This document shows positions 34,858 through 47,294 of a stretch of 64,000 nt of DNA, one piece after another (positions within the stretch are counted from its first letter, which is position 1; the number at the start of each line of letters is the position of its first letter). Where the stretch lies: the NCBI GenBank assembly GCA_900073065.1, contig FJOG01000018.1, forward strand, positions 738,079 through 802,078, written 5' to 3'. This DNA is from Phialocephala subalpina. Taxonomy: Eukaryota; Ascomycota; Leotiomycetes; Helotiales; Mollisiaceae. The notes beneath the pieces are model-generated. The model was not told the DNA's origin. It searched no databases and saw nothing but the letters and a program-made list of their open reading frames with translations. Made by a program: the position numbers and the translations under genes.

Positions 34858-36793
34858 TAGCCATCATAGCGCGGTGCGCACAAAAGTTCATTGCGTTTTA
34901 TTCATTCCCTCCTTTTCAATTTGTGATTTATTAGCGACGCTCCCTTAGAGATGGGTATGCATGGATTCGGACTGGGCAGGGCGTGATTTGATTTGGTTGC
35001 ATGGCGTGGGCATGCGGGTCATGGTCATGGCTTCTTTCGTGCGCTGAAATCAGGACAGTCGCGGCCACATATGCGACATAAAAGCTTTCTTTCTTGCTGA
35101 AACTGTATTTGGTGAGCGTTTGAGATGTATAATAGACGGTATGGGATGTGTAGGGTAAGAGGGATTGGGACATCCACTGGGGTTGGGTTGGCGTTCTGCT
35201 ATGGGACGCATACTTCGGCTGTTGTATAGCATTGTGGATCGAGGATGCGAAGGCGGTCGGTGGGGGGGGATAGGTAGCTTCTAGGAGCGAGGCTTGGTTT
35301 GTGAGATAAGACGATGATGATGAGTCGATGCATCGGCATGGGATGGGATGAGACAAGATGCTTGAAATATGCTGATACACATTCTTTGCATCGCGGTTCC
35401 CTTCAATTGATGGTTGTCCAAAGTGAATCCCTTCTTGAGTAAGCAGCACCTGCTACCAGCACCAATTCTGTTCACCTTTCCCCCGAACCTGGTTCCCTTT
35501 ATCGTTACAGTGATGACTTCCGGGTCAGCCTCCAAGCGAACTTTTCTCGCTCTGAAGCGTTGGCGCGATCTTATCACGTGGTACGACGATCCTTCAAAAA
35601 TTTCTTTGTCTTGTCCTTCAATGCTTAGACGATTCAAAGTAGGGCGCGGGAGAAAGGCCACTGGACTACTAGAGATGCAGAAATATTTCTGTTTGTGAAT
35701 CACTATTAATAATGTTAAGTGACCGACCAACCGCTTACTTGATATTAAATCGTTATAATTCAACCAAACCTTCGCAAAAATCAATCGAAAAAACTCGAAG
35801 GGACTCGCTAAATCTGTGGCTCTATTTGCACATAAGCTCTAGAGTATATAGTAACGTTTTGATGTCTGGATATTGAAGCTCAAGCTGATCTTTACTTGCT
35901 ATTTATCTTAATAAAAAAGAGGACTCCTTGCAATAATGCGTCTGATCCAAAAGATAAACTTAGATGTTGCAATTTCTCTGATACCGCTTTTATTGAATTT
36001 TAGTTAACTTTGGTGGGATGGTGATTATTTCGATTTGTGAGTTTTTGGTTGGTCAACCGCGCAGCTAGTACCACCAAAAGTTTCGACCTTTTGAAAGTTG
36101 CTCGCAAAACTCTCGCACCTGAGAATTTGATCGATGTTCTACTAGAGATTCCTAATATGGTCTCATAATTTCGGATTTGTAACGTTGTGGACTCAATCGG
36201 CAATTTGATAGCAGTGCGCGGTGGCGAGAAACCCTTCTGAATACGAGTACTGTACATTATATTTCAGACTAAAGCGACTAGGCAGCCAAGGGGAGACGAG
36301 AAATGGCAGACAGAAGTAAGTGATACGATGAGTAGGCATCTAGTGTTCGCATTCAAACACTGCGGATGAGGAGGCAGTATTTTCATTCGTTGTAAGGGTT
36401 TGTATTCGTCGGGATACTTGCCTTCTCAACCACACAATGTCTCACTGTAGACCTCATCTTAAGTGGTTTCATGCACGCCACCAACGAAGCCATTTTCGCC
36501 AGCAAGTTTTTCAACACGACGACATAAGTTTGCATTCATTTGAAATCTATTTCCCAGTACCAAAACAAAGTACAATCCTTTGAAGTCAAGTTGCAAGCCT
36601 AGCGACCCAAACGAGCTAGAAGGTCCAAAGAAATCCTCCTCTATTACCATTTCTTTCCTGTGGATATTTGTGCTGCACAGGCGACGTAGTATCGTCGCAC
36701 GTTGTTCGTTTGCTACCCAAGATCTTACACTGAAACACTTATGAGATATTTCGCTACGAGAGGTGCTGCTCGAGCGGATAGTCTCCTGCTGCA
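34858..36793. other. Long intergenic region, no convincing gene
   Basis: The best frame is 167 codons on the minus strand (35281-35784), with no family resemblance and no conserved splice structure. The second half is AT-rich. Confidence 0.45.
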
Positions 36794-37401
36794 TCAAGTT
36801 GGCCGGGCTCCTCGGCGGCGTCGCACAGCAGGATGTCCTTCCCCGGGGTTGGTTCCATAGCAGGCGGCCTTCAGGACAGCACCCTGAAAACGAGGATATC
36901 AGCTTGTGAAATCATAATTGGAAGCGCTTGTTTGCATACCTTCTGATTGATCCGATGCTCCTTAGCGATCGGAATATGGGAGGATCTGTATCTGTACTTC
37001 ACAATTGATCCAGTTGCGTCGCGTCGAAGTGTGCATGTTTCGTTGAATCCACGCCTATTTCGAAGTCGTTCATTTATGATTCGCTGTTCTTCGCGATCTT
37101 CAGCCTGATCTCGTCGAAGCTGCTCGTTTACCCTCTGTTGGATTCGTCGGTCGCAAAGTTGGTTGAGGTACAAGTATGCAGCGGCTTCAGGGATGTTTGT
37201 CAGAAGGTTTCAATCGTGTTCCACTCCCAATTCGACTCAACCTGCAGCTCTATCAAATTATGAGATTGGGGACATACCGCCTGTGTTAATTGCATCGTAC
37301 CATGTTGGCACTGATGTTCGGATAAAGTTCAGTGCCGATCGTACTAATGGAACCTGAGGTTGGTTGTCGACAATAACGTTTTCTGGAGCATACTGTGCCA
37401 T
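36794..37401 (-). CDS. Small hypothetical protein, three exons
   Basis: I do not recognise a family. The gene model rests on splice logic: exon 1 37401-37278, exon 2 37184-36940, exon 3 36883-36794. Donors are GTATGT and GTATGC, a CTGAC branch precedes the first acceptor, TTTTCAG is the second, and all phases agree; 152 aa. Start MAQYAPENVIVDNQPQ. The middle is a basic, charged helix rich in Arg, Gln and Glu (DRRIQQRVNEQLRRDQAED, then RIINERLRNRRGF), and the end is RRRRGARPT. Alternatives: a different 3' exon reaching the frame at 36459-36797, or no gene. Charge suggests nucleic-acid or ribosome contact, but that is a guess. Confidence 0.42.
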
Positions 37402-38125
37402 TTTACCTTGAGTTTGTTTTGATTGGAAGGTCGATTTTGTGGCTCTATGGTACCTCGTAGTAGCTTATGTGAAAAGAACTAGAGAGTTTATGAGTAAAGA
37501 AATGGCCTTGAATACTTCAATTCTGCAAGCAGACTAACCTTATTCGATTTTGCGAACTCAGCTCTTTATAAACAGGGGGAATAGCAAGGCAAGCGCGCTA
37601 TACACGTCATTTGTAACAGTTAGAGTCTCTGCAAGGCAGATTTTAGAGCTAGTCAGCCTTTAGTAGAATATCTTAGACAGGAGGTTAAGATAAGGCCCAT
37701 TGCTTCTTGGGCAATTCTTCGTCAATCGGAATGCGGTCAACTCTGCGTTATTCACAACACTGGATGGAACTGCATGCTTCAACTTTCAAGGCTTTTATTC
37801 AACGAAGCATTGAAGCCGATCGGTAGTAAAGTTTTGACGTTCTAAAATGGTGTGGTAGTTACAGCACCGGGGACATGCCCAGAGTCATGCGCATCCATGT
37901 CGAAAGGAGCCAGGTGTGGCGCAGGTGCTAACCGGCTCACCGCTTCCTTGTTACCCGGTTGGTTCTTGGACGAATGAGAAAGAAGCTGAATGTCTTTACT
38001 TATATGTTGGTTTTTATAAAGATAAGATGCCTGCCTGCCGCAGCCTACCTCATACTCTAACATAACTCTTTCTTGTACCATCACTTCTCACCAAGTCAAT
38101 TACTCACCTATCTTCAGCTGTGACT
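37402..38125. promoter_or_regulatory. Divergent upstream region
   Basis: Between the small hypothetical gene and the 717-aa gene. No coding frame of note. Confidence 0.35.
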
Positions 38126-40464
38126 ATGACTCCAGGTTCTTCTGTATCGCTAAGTAAAGTCCCATCCGTGAAGCAGCTTTGTGAGCTCTTGGGCTTTCAG
38201 CGTGCATCGCTAAAGGACGAAAAAATCTTTATGGACGCAACGCACCATTTAAGGAGGTCTTTACAAACGGATGATGGCCAACCTGCCACCGAGCTCCTTG
38301 ATTGGAATTCGCCATCAGTCCAAAGAGATCTCAGGACGATGGCAGAAATGTTTCTTGAAAATAATAACAATTGTGATCGCTTCTGGTCTCCCAGTAGAAC
38401 TTGGGCTCAGGAATCCGATTTGAAGTATCCCAATGACAGAGAAAGGTACATTGCGAGCCCTGGGATCGTTTATTAGTATCTCGCCCTAATGCTAATGTCT
38501 TGAAGAATTATCGAACTCCTAGTGCAATTGTTTTGGAAGCAAAACCGGTACCTCCGGAACAACAATCAGTATGGTATCAAAGCAACGGGTCATCGTGACA
38601 GCTCAAGGGAGGAATCGACACCTGTCAGGGATATTGAACGGCAGAGTCGGGTTTTTGCCTCGAGCAGTCCTCGTCAAGCTCACAGGAAGCGAAAATCAGA
38701 GTACGTAACACGCCCTCATACCTATGAGAAGTGATGCTCGAGAGCTGATTCGATTGTCCCAGTTCGTCGGCACATGAAAAGTCGGTCGGAGCTGGCTGCC
38801 CCTCAGGCGCCGACCCACAAGAAGCGACCACAGATCCGTTCGAGATATTTGAAATTCCCGACGACGCAGTAAGTTCTTGTGCAATATATCTATGACATCT
38901 ATATTCATGATACAGTTTACTGACAATCCAGAAGGATGATCTCCAGGCTTCAGCTCGAGCTTCAGTAGTAGCTCGAAAATCGAAACTGCATCGGACCCCT
39001 CGACCAGCAGACGATCATGATGCCCGCAAAAGGAAAAGGCTCAGCAAAGAGAAAACGCCACGGAGGACAGGAAGGAAGAGGAATGCAGTCGTTCAGGAAG
39101 GTGTGTTTCTAGGACAGGAAGCAGATAAAGTTCTCGATATCGCAGAGGCTGAGGAGGTCGCGGAATCTCTCCAACTGCAGCAATCTTGGAGTCGGCTTAG
39201 ACAAGACTTAGACACGATCCCGGATATTGAGCAGCCAGATACACTACCTTTCCCGGAAAACTTCTCAGATGCGGAATTTAATCAGACCTTCTCGTCTGGT
39301 GCGCATTTCGCTGTTCCAACGGCCCCAATGACATCTGGAGATACAACTACACAGTCAGAACAACAACTTTCATCCGAAAGACCTTCTCTAAAGCTCCGCT
39401 TCAAGGTACAGCCATCGCAACACTTTCCAAACGAAGTTCCTCAATCCCCAACTTCAACTTCAAAGGCTCAATCTAAAACATCACATACGGCAATCCGGAA
39501 AATGGATGCAGGGGTTGTGTCTTCTCATGGTCAAGTTGATGGAAGTATGATGCTTCCGCTAGAACACGCGACAATGCAAACAACATCAACAACTGAAAAT
39601 CCTAGAAGGGTATCGTCAAAAAATTCGAGTTCTACTACTGCGAAAACATCTCCTGCTTCTACGCGAGAAGATCTTGGATACCGATCTCCATACGTCAGTC
39701 TCCCAATGGAGTCTTCTGAGCCTCCTCACAATGAAACTTCGCAAGATCTCGAAATGAGCCTCCCAACGACAATGCTTGATAAGCAAGCAGCGGCTCCTTC
39801 CATGATATATAAGAACGACAAACCCATTCTCAATCATGACTTCAAAGTGCCACGGCTCCCCAGGGTCCCCTCGTGGAGTCCTGATGCACAACCCAGAATT
39901 CCCTCGAAAACGGTCATCACGCCATGCACAGATGAAAATCAGCATCCACCGCGCAAACCGCCAGTTGACTCTCACGTTCCGGCTCAGCTAAATGCCATTG
40001 CAATGCAAGACCCGCCTCAGCCAACAGTTAAGTCTCAGACTCCATCCCAATCGCCCGCTCCTGTCGCGAAACCCAAAATCCAAATCCCACTCTGGGTTAT
40101 CCTCACACGCGATCCGCGCTACACAGAAAAGCAATGGAACGAGGGCAATATCCAAGGACCGTCACTTTCAGTCTTCCTAGAAGGGCTCAGCAAAGTTACG
40201 CGGCGAAACAATATTGAGAAAATTGAGTTGACATTGCAGACCCCTTTCTCGGATACTATATTGACAGTTGGGAATGATGATGAGGATGCGTGGATGACTG
40301 CCAAGGCGACTTTTGGAAAGAAGTTGAAAGAGTCGAGAGCAGAGGCGAGGATGAAAAGGGTGGATGATACTGCGGAGTATAAGATTTTGATTGAGCCTTT
40401 TTACGAGCAGGTTGATTTGCTGAATGGTGGTGATGAGGTGGAGGAGGATGTTTTTACTTTTTAA
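38126..40464 (+). CDS. Uncharacterised nuclear-type protein, disordered with a conserved C-terminal domain
   Basis: Four exons (38126-38445, 38506-38700, 38763-38868, 38932-40464), three introns of 60-63 nt with matching phases, 717 aa. Residues 1-105 look folded (KQLCELLGFQRASLKDEKIF, FLENNNNCDRFW). Residues 130-560 are low complexity, with basic clusters such as KRKRLSKEKTPRRTGRKRN that suit nuclear localisation. The last 130 residues form a compact domain starting PLWVILTRDPRYTEKQW and containing SVFLEGLSKVTRRNNIEKIE and YKILIEPFYEQV, which looks conserved in filamentous ascomycetes. No known domain fits. The open frame starts at a GTG 6 bases earlier, so ATG 38126 is chosen. Confidence 0.72.
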
Positions 40465-41350
40465 TGCCTGCAACTGGTTCATCCCGAAAATTGTTCTTCT
40501 ATGAGTCTCACAAGTTAAAATTCATTCATTCATATGATCAGTCCATACATGATACCATTGTTTGTGTATCAAAAATGAAAGTTCGTCAAACTTCGTGAAG
40601 CATTGAGGCCCCCATTCATCATTTACGCGACCTTACTAGTGCCAGGGTCGACATGAAAGTCTCATGCTGCTAACACGAGTGCCTCATCAAGTTACAAAGT
40701 AAATTGAGGTTTCTTCAGGCCACCGGACTTGGACAGCAAGCACTTACACTTCTGGAGTCCTCTTTCCCTACTCTCATTCAGATAGTATTCCCGGCCGAAA
40801 TAGGTGATAAGTAACATTTGACTCTTCACTTCAAAGCCTGCATCGTCATAAGTATGGCACCAGTTTCTGGATTTTCAGTTGAAGGGTCATCTCTGAACCA
40901 TCAAATAAAAGCCTCAACCCCACATAAGCTTCAGTTGTGAAATATGTAGGATGAGTACCAAATTGTACGATCTTAGCTTAGGTACTCCCAATCCTCGCTA
41001 AGCATTAGGGGGAGGATAACTTAGCCCTCGTTTATCGCTTCAAAGGCCCCGTGGCAAGCACAACGTTTTGGGAAAGTCACACTAAGAGCAGGTAGGCAAA
41101 AGGTCACTTTGCAAACTTGAGAACTGGATTGCAAGATGAGAGACATCGAGGTTTATTATGATTATTTTCCATCCCGGTCGTGCTTGACCTAGCTGCGGTA
41201 CTCGCAGGAGCTTTTCTTATTGTAAAGTCTATAATACGCGTACACCTTACCCAACTTCCTAATAATATCGTATCTTCCGACTTCCCCCTTTCTATTCCAC
41301 TATCGTCCTTAATCTATTCGGATATGATACAGCGAATTTTCTCCTGTCGT
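40465..41350. other. Convergent spacer, no gene
   Basis: AT-rich 3' flank of two convergent genes. Nothing recognisable. Confidence 0.5.
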
Positions 41351-43653
41351 CTATAGAATGTACCTGAAGTAAGGCGAATATTCTCCCATCTCACTTAACT
41401 GCTGCTCTGTATACTTCCCCTCCAACTCCTCGGGTGGGATACGATCTTTCTTCAAGTTCGATGCGCGCAGACAATACCAATTCGCAATCGTGGCGCCCAC
41501 ACCTCCGACCATGACCAGAACAAGAAGCGTGATGAAGCCGGAGTTGTAGGTTGGTGCTTCGGAGGAGACGAAACTATTTCTCCCCCGTCAGTATTCTCTC
41601 CCATTGTGATCAAGGTGGGAGGGGGAAAAGGGGGACGAACATATTAGCACCAATCATCCCACCCAACAACTGCCCAAACGTACTCTGCCAACCCATCGCC
41701 GCCGCCCTCTTGGCTGGATTCCGCACATTAGTTCCGAGCCAGGAGCCGACGGCTGGTGCTTGCATATTGTACCCCGCCACCACCAGAAACAAGGCGAAAT
41801 ACGATACACCAGCGAGGTTTGAGTGGTAGAGACATGGCCAGAGGATTACAATGCCAGCTGTGCCGGTGGAGTAGGATATTAGGAGGGAGCGGGCGCGGCA
41901 GCGGTACTTGTCTGAGTAGAGGGCGATGAGGATTACCATGAAGACTGGTGTGGGTTATTAAGATGGAGGTTGTTTGGGGTTGTAGAGAGGGGGACTTACA
42001 GGCGAAGACGTAGGGTGGGGCTGTCAGGGCTTGAGCTTTGATTGAGGAGTAGCCGAGCGACTTGACCATTGTTGCCAATGTGTAGTTGACGCTGAGATGT
42101 GAGTTAGCAAGACGGGTTCAAGGAATGAGAGAGGTGACTTACGAGTAAGTGGGTACAGAGCCACCAAAGGCAAGGAGAGATGCGATGAAGCTGTTGGATC
42201 TAGTTAGCCAAGAAAGCATCTCGATAGGGAAGTGAAAGAACGAACTAAGTTTTCCAATCCTTCACAGCCTCCCAAAAAGCACTCCATCTGAAAGTACTAT
42301 CAGGTGCGATCGGGCCATTGGCGTACTTGACTCGAAGCTGGAGAAATTTCATCTCGTCTGGGTTGAAGAATCGAGAGGACCAGGTTTCTGGGAAATCGAC
42401 GCAAAGCCAGAGGCCGAGAAGGCCAATAAACATTGTGATCGCTCCTTCGATTATGAATAGGTATCTGCAGAAAAGTGAGAAGGCTGAGGATTGAGCAACA
42501 GAATAAGGAGGACTTACTGCCATTGTTTGAGGCCGAGGTGTCCTTGAAGGGGTCCAACGGCGTAAGCGAGCAGGCCTCCCTAAATTTAAGGTTAGTATGA
42601 GACGACGTTCGCTGGGATCTTAGTCACTCACGAATGCACCAGAAAGCATGGTCGCACTGTACCAGTATGCGCATCGAGTCTGAAGCTCGCTGCTCAGATA
42701 CCAGCAGCTCAGAGTATAGAAGCCTAGTGTTGTCAGGGACGATCATTTGCAAAGCTAGAAATCAAGCACATACATCCTGGAGATTTAATGTCAGCTTTGT
42801 GAACAGCGAGAACATGTAAAGTACGACGCACCTTGGAACAAGCCAGCCTCGAAAACACCAAGCATAATTCGAGCCGCGCAGTAGTCACCATAGCTTTTGA
42901 CCCATGCACTTCCGAGGGTCACGGCACCCCATAATATCACCAGACCGGAAAGCCATAGCTTAGGGCCAAATTTCCGCATGCACATGCTGCATTAAGTGAG
43001 GATTCAAAACATGCCGATGAATCTATGGGAACTTACTTTGATGGTGCTTCGAGGAAGGCATAGGCTGAGACGTGGTATTGGTATGAGTTGCTGTGTGGAT
43101 AAGATGGGAACTTACTGAAAAAGTACCAGGTCAGAGCAAGGTTGAATTGATGACTGGTCATATGGGTGTCCTCGAGGAAAGTGTAGATCTGTTTCCATCC
43201 TCCGTCAGGTGATCCCGCTTGTTTGTTATAAGGGGAAGATTACCTTAACATTCCCAGCATTCGATTCTGCAAAAGTCAGACTTGGTCCTTAATTGATGGA
43301 TATTTTAGAAGTTTTTACTGTCAAGGGAGTTCAACAAATAGTACAAGAATAGCATTGGAATTATCCGAAGATCCACTGTTTAAGATCAGTACTTCCATCT
43401 GGTCGATGAGCAAGTGAGACAACGCACGTCGTCGAACAAGTGCCTTGTATGCTTTCGGATCCGATTCGAAATGAGTCTTGAGCCTCAAGAAATCGACATA
43501 TTCAGCAGCATGAGCAGCTTCGAGCGGTACTAGGGCATCTATAGCCGCTACATCGATGCTGGTGCTGAACCCGATTTGCTTCTCCTCGCCGCCGGCGCTG
43601 TTGTCCGAGTTTGAAGGCTTTCGGTCTAACGTCGGGTCAATGTTGGAAGCCAT
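41351..43653 (-). CDS. DAL5/allantoate-type anion:cation symporter (MFS)
   Basis: Plasma-membrane importer of organic anions, ACS family. Fourteen exons, all in phase: 43653-43428, 43375-43319, 43266-43244, 43188-43116, 43064-43037, 42986-42832, 42776-42774, 42723-42632, 42579-42518, 42464-42246, 42190-42143, 42091-42000, 41944-41641, 41573-41351; 534 aa. Introns are 50-67 nt. Family landmarks in order: LRIIPMLFLYYLLNSLDKSN (helix 1), HQFNLALTWYFFTYAFLEAP, CMRKFGPKLWL, GVFEAGLFQGCFYTLSCWY, WQYLFIIEGAITMFIGL, WKTYFIASLLAFGGSVPTYS, NPAKRAAAMGWQSTFGQLLG and the C-terminal EYSPYFRYIL. Exon 7 is only GAT: it supplies the Cys of the conserved Gly-Cys, with branch sites and normal intron sizes on both sides. 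Family substrates include allantoate, nicotinate, sulfonates and biotin; not resolved here. Divergent from a Zn2Cys6 regulator and sharing its composite promoter sites. Confidence 0.9.
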
Positions 43654-43756
43654 TTTAACGACTGAGATGAATGACAGGAAAAAGCAACGAGATACCATAC
43701 AATTGGGAAACATTTTCTATATCTATCGAGTCATATTGCATACATCAAGACCACAT

Positions 43757-43778
43757 CGGCAATGTCGGTTCACTGCCG
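43757..43778 (+). promoter_or_regulatory. Composite zinc-cluster site 1, CGG-N6-CGG-N7-CCG
   Basis: Reads CGGCAATGTCGG, seven bases, CCG. It lies 104 bp upstream of the permease ATG. Zn2Cys6 dimers bind paired CGG triplets with fixed spacing. Its match to two further copies in the cluster makes it a likely target of the neighbouring regulator. Confidence 0.65.
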
Positions 43779-43999
43779 GGACCTGATCTGGGTGCAATCC
43801 CAAAGAGAACCAGAGTCCACAGATACAACTATCTTTCAGAGATAAGGAAGATGGGATATCGAGCATCTTCATATCTGAAGCACAATTCCCGTTGATAGTC
43901 TCCGCTCTTGTGCGGTGCGTAGCCCGTGGTCCTTGATCTCGACGCGCATGGTGGGCTAGATAAAGGTCAAAAGTGGGGATTATAGCTCTGGCAATAGAA

Positions 44000-44021
44000 C
44001 GGCAATATCGGCTCTAGACCG
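44000..44021 (+). promoter_or_regulatory. Composite zinc-cluster site 2, CGG-N6-CGG-N7-CCG
   Basis: Reads CGGCAATATCGG, seven bases, CCG. Eleven of the first twelve bases equal site 1. It lies between permease (347 bp) and regulator (about 650 bp), so it may serve either, including autoregulation. Confidence 0.65.
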
Positions 44022-44669
44022 ACCACGAGGATCCTGATAGCAACATCCAATGATATAAATCAGATTGCACGAGACTATAAGAGACCCGAAGGCTTCAAGA
44101 CTTCTTGAGCTCGTGCTGCGGCTTGCCAGGAGACCCCTTGTGGCAGAGGAGAGCGCCGTTGCTGAACTGTGTCTCGACAGCCACAAGTGTCTGCGTTTCC
44201 GGGCATCTCCTTCAACTTGGTAATAAACTTGATTATTGCACCTGAAAGTCTGGGTCGTCAGTTTGCAAAGTTTGATGAAGAGACAAAAGACGATGTGAAG
44301 TTGTTCACTCGATCGTGTGGCGTTGAAAAGGGGGCTAGTGGCTGCAGACTAGACCCAAAACAGAGGGCTAACGAGTCAGCCAATCAGGCTAGTAAATTGT
44401 CAGCCGACCTCTCTTCGTGAAGTCCACACTGCCTCGTGTCGAGACTCGACCCAAGATAGGTGCACCATGCGGTCTGTGTCGCTCTTCGAGAATGGGATGA
44501 CCCGGCAGCTTGGGTCGTCAAAGATAAGGTTGAAGGGTCCAGTCACAGGCCGTCATTTATTTCCGTCTCCAAGGGGTCATGATGCTGTTGAAAGTGGGAT
44601 GGAGGCCATGGACAAGTGCCCTTGAGATCTGTACCTCAAGTTTACATTTTCTGTCTCTCTCAAGTCGAG

Positions 44670-47294
44670 ATGGGACCACGCAGCAGAGAAGATCAAGAGC
44701 AGCCTCAGGATGGCGAGCCGCCAGCAAAGACGCGCCGGACATCGCGAGCCTGTATACAGGTAAGTGGCAGATAGTTACCAAGTTCCGGATTCGATATTCA
44801 TTTGTCTTCAGTGTCGCATGCGCAAGCAACGCTGTGATGGGCCAGCGGAGGCGAATCCCACACTACCTTGTCGAAGATGCTGCCAGCTAGGAGCTACATG
44901 TTCCTTTACGACTACACCACCGGAGAATGAGGGGGAACACGGGACTCTTTCGAACACTGTTCACAAAGTCAGCAAGATACACAAGCAAGTAATGGACCAC
45001 CAGAGACGAATACAAGAGCTGGAAGAAGCACTGCGAGAATTACGAGAAGGGCGAACGGAACGAAAAGTCGTCGTACAAAATACATTGTCCAGTCCTGGTG
45101 TGGGTATTTTAGATGTGTCTACAGATCTTGGAACCCAACCCGGGTACTCGACTGAAGTTGATCTCAACCAGTGAGACCAACATTTTTGCAACATATAGAA
45201 GTTTGAATACTGACAGGTACTGCCAGGATTTTCTCGCCATCGAACGTTTCTGCGACAAGCCATTCACAGAATGCACAAGCGAATCCAAGCATGTTTGGCT
45301 CTGAGCTACCGTCTCCTCCACCTACAGATCCTGGATTCACGATGGATGCTGTTGACCTTGACACACCGATGTCGACTCTGCGGAACCTGAAAACACTGTC
45401 CAAAGAAAGTACGGAAGCGAGAAGCATGACGTACGATCCAATACTTCCTGTTCTAAGCAGAAAAGATATTCAGACATTCGAGCAAGACCCCATTGTGCAA
45501 GGAATCATGACTCTTGAAGAGGCTCAACAGGCTTTTGACATGTGAGTCTTGGAATTCTGCTTAATCGTCTCTTTTCGTGCCTCTGGTATCTCGTGGTTCG
45601 ATCATTAGCATAGTCTAAAGTGTCCCTATTACGGCTGGGTGTTCGACGTGAAGTCTCATTGTAGGTGCTGACATCGACATATTGTAGATTTTTCACTCAC
45701 TGCCATCTGCATGCCCCATTTCTCTGCGTCCAAACTCAACGCTCGGCGTCTTCTGTTCGGCACACTAGTCCGACTCTTTTCCTCTCTGTGTGCACGGTGG
45801 GTGCCAGATTCTGGCAAGCAGCTAACAGGTATAATGCTATTCTCGACATCCAACTTTATGATGGCTGACCTCTGCCTCCAAGTCAAATGAACTACCAGGG
45901 ACTGCATCATGCGTATCAAGATCTTGTCTCTTTGCTTGACCAAAGCGTATCACGTCTGCTGCTTCAACCGACGTTATCGGACGTAAATCTCGATCACATC
46001 AGAGCATTGCTGTTATATATCCAATGGATGCCAACAGAACAATTGACTCCGGGAATCTGTCAAACGCGATGTCAGTATGCCCTTCTCATTCTTGAACGCA
46101 TGATCTGACCTCTTTTCAGATAATGATATTTCCGCATGGAGTGTTCTCGGTCTCGCTATCCGATATGCGATATTTCTAGGTCTGGATCGCACAGCCATCA
46201 AGCCTTTCCTTGCCGAATCCACCGAATTTCTTACGCAGGAAGATTTTGCTCGCCTGAGAGTATGGATCAACCTTCTCACATGTGACTGCCATTTGATGCT
46301 GTCCGCTGGTCTGCCCGCATCCTTGGATCCAGAACCGATGATGAAAATCGCCCGGAACTTTGCATTTCATAAAGACGCGCTACAACCAGGAGACTCGAAG
46401 ATTGCTGCTATCTGTGAACTGGTTGCCATTATAAAGAAATCAGCAAAGAGCAGCGGAGACCCTAGTGTTCGAACGCTCGACGCTGCTACGTTGAAGAGAG
46501 CTAATTCGGATTTCGATGCTTGGGAATCGTTCTGGATCTCTTCACTTAGCGATGAGTTTCATCACAGCCAAATCCCGTTCACCTCTTTCAGATGGTATCG
46601 CCTTGCCATCAATAGTGCTGGACTTGGATCGATTCTCTCACCAAAATCCACCCAACAGCCAATGCAGCTGTCTCTTCTCCAGGCACTCGACAATAGTCTC
46701 ACGGCCGCAGCTCAAACAATCTTTGCGTTAGCTAAAGAAACGAACTGGCAACTTTGGCACTCACAATGTCAAAGTTTGACCTCCTTCCCGTCTGGACCTT
46801 TCACAATCGATGAAGAGGCAATTGGACGATTCCGGTTCGCTGTCGATTCGGCATGGATAACCCACAGCTTCGCAGCTGTATTCCTGGTATTGTGTTATAC
46901 TCGAGGAGCAATCGACGACGAGCTCCAGATCCTGCATCTCGCTCATTCATCGTCCGTTCGGACTGTTGCACCAGCAGCTCCGAGACCAACATCGCTGTTC
47001 TTCCGCCTCATCTCACTAGCATCCCAAATTTTCGACACTATTTGTCGAACGTCAGCTGCTCATCCGGCCGCAGATTATAGGACAATCATCAACAATGTAT
47101 TCTCGGTGATTTTGAAAGGAAGCAAAGAGGAAGGTAATGCCCAGGCCCAGAGTTCTGGCGAGGACATAAGCGGACTTGACCTCGGAGGCGGCGACATGAG
47201 CATGGATGGACTGTTTGAAATGATGCTTGATGCGGGATTCAATTGGCAAGGTGGATTGTTCCGAGACGATGCCTCAGAGTTTCCTGCTTTATAG
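44670..47294 (+). CDS. Zn2Cys6 transcription factor with fungal regulatory middle domain
   Basis: Nuclear DNA-binding regulator, probably of the adjacent permease and dioxygenase genes. Six exons: 44670-44759, 44812-45170, 45227-45541, 45688-45828, 45883-46070, 46120-47294; 755 aa, all phases consistent. The first intron splits the zinc cluster: RACIQ | CRMRKQRCDG, then LPCRRCCQLGATCSF, giving Cx2Cx6C...Cx2Cx6C with an expanded middle loop. A coiled-coil segment follows (HKVSKIHKQVMDHQRRIQEL EEALRELRE, shown split), suited to dimerisation. The middle homology region (PF04082-like) starts near IFFTHCHLHAPFLC and includes HTSPTLFLSVCTVGARFW, AWSVLGLAIRYAIFLGLDR and RLRVWINLLTCDCH. Fourth exon is preceded by an unusually long intron (146 nt). 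Confidence 0.9.

Larger units (their letters stand above)
43654..44669. promoter_or_regulatory. Divergent promoter region of permease and Zn2Cys6 regulator
   Basis: Contains two copies of the composite site CGG-N6-CGG-N7-CCG, listed separately. No gene. Confidence 0.6.

Noticed and set aside
35281..35784. 167-codon minus-strand frame
   Set aside because: Composition like non-coding sequence, no recognisable motif, opposite frame also open; likely chance.
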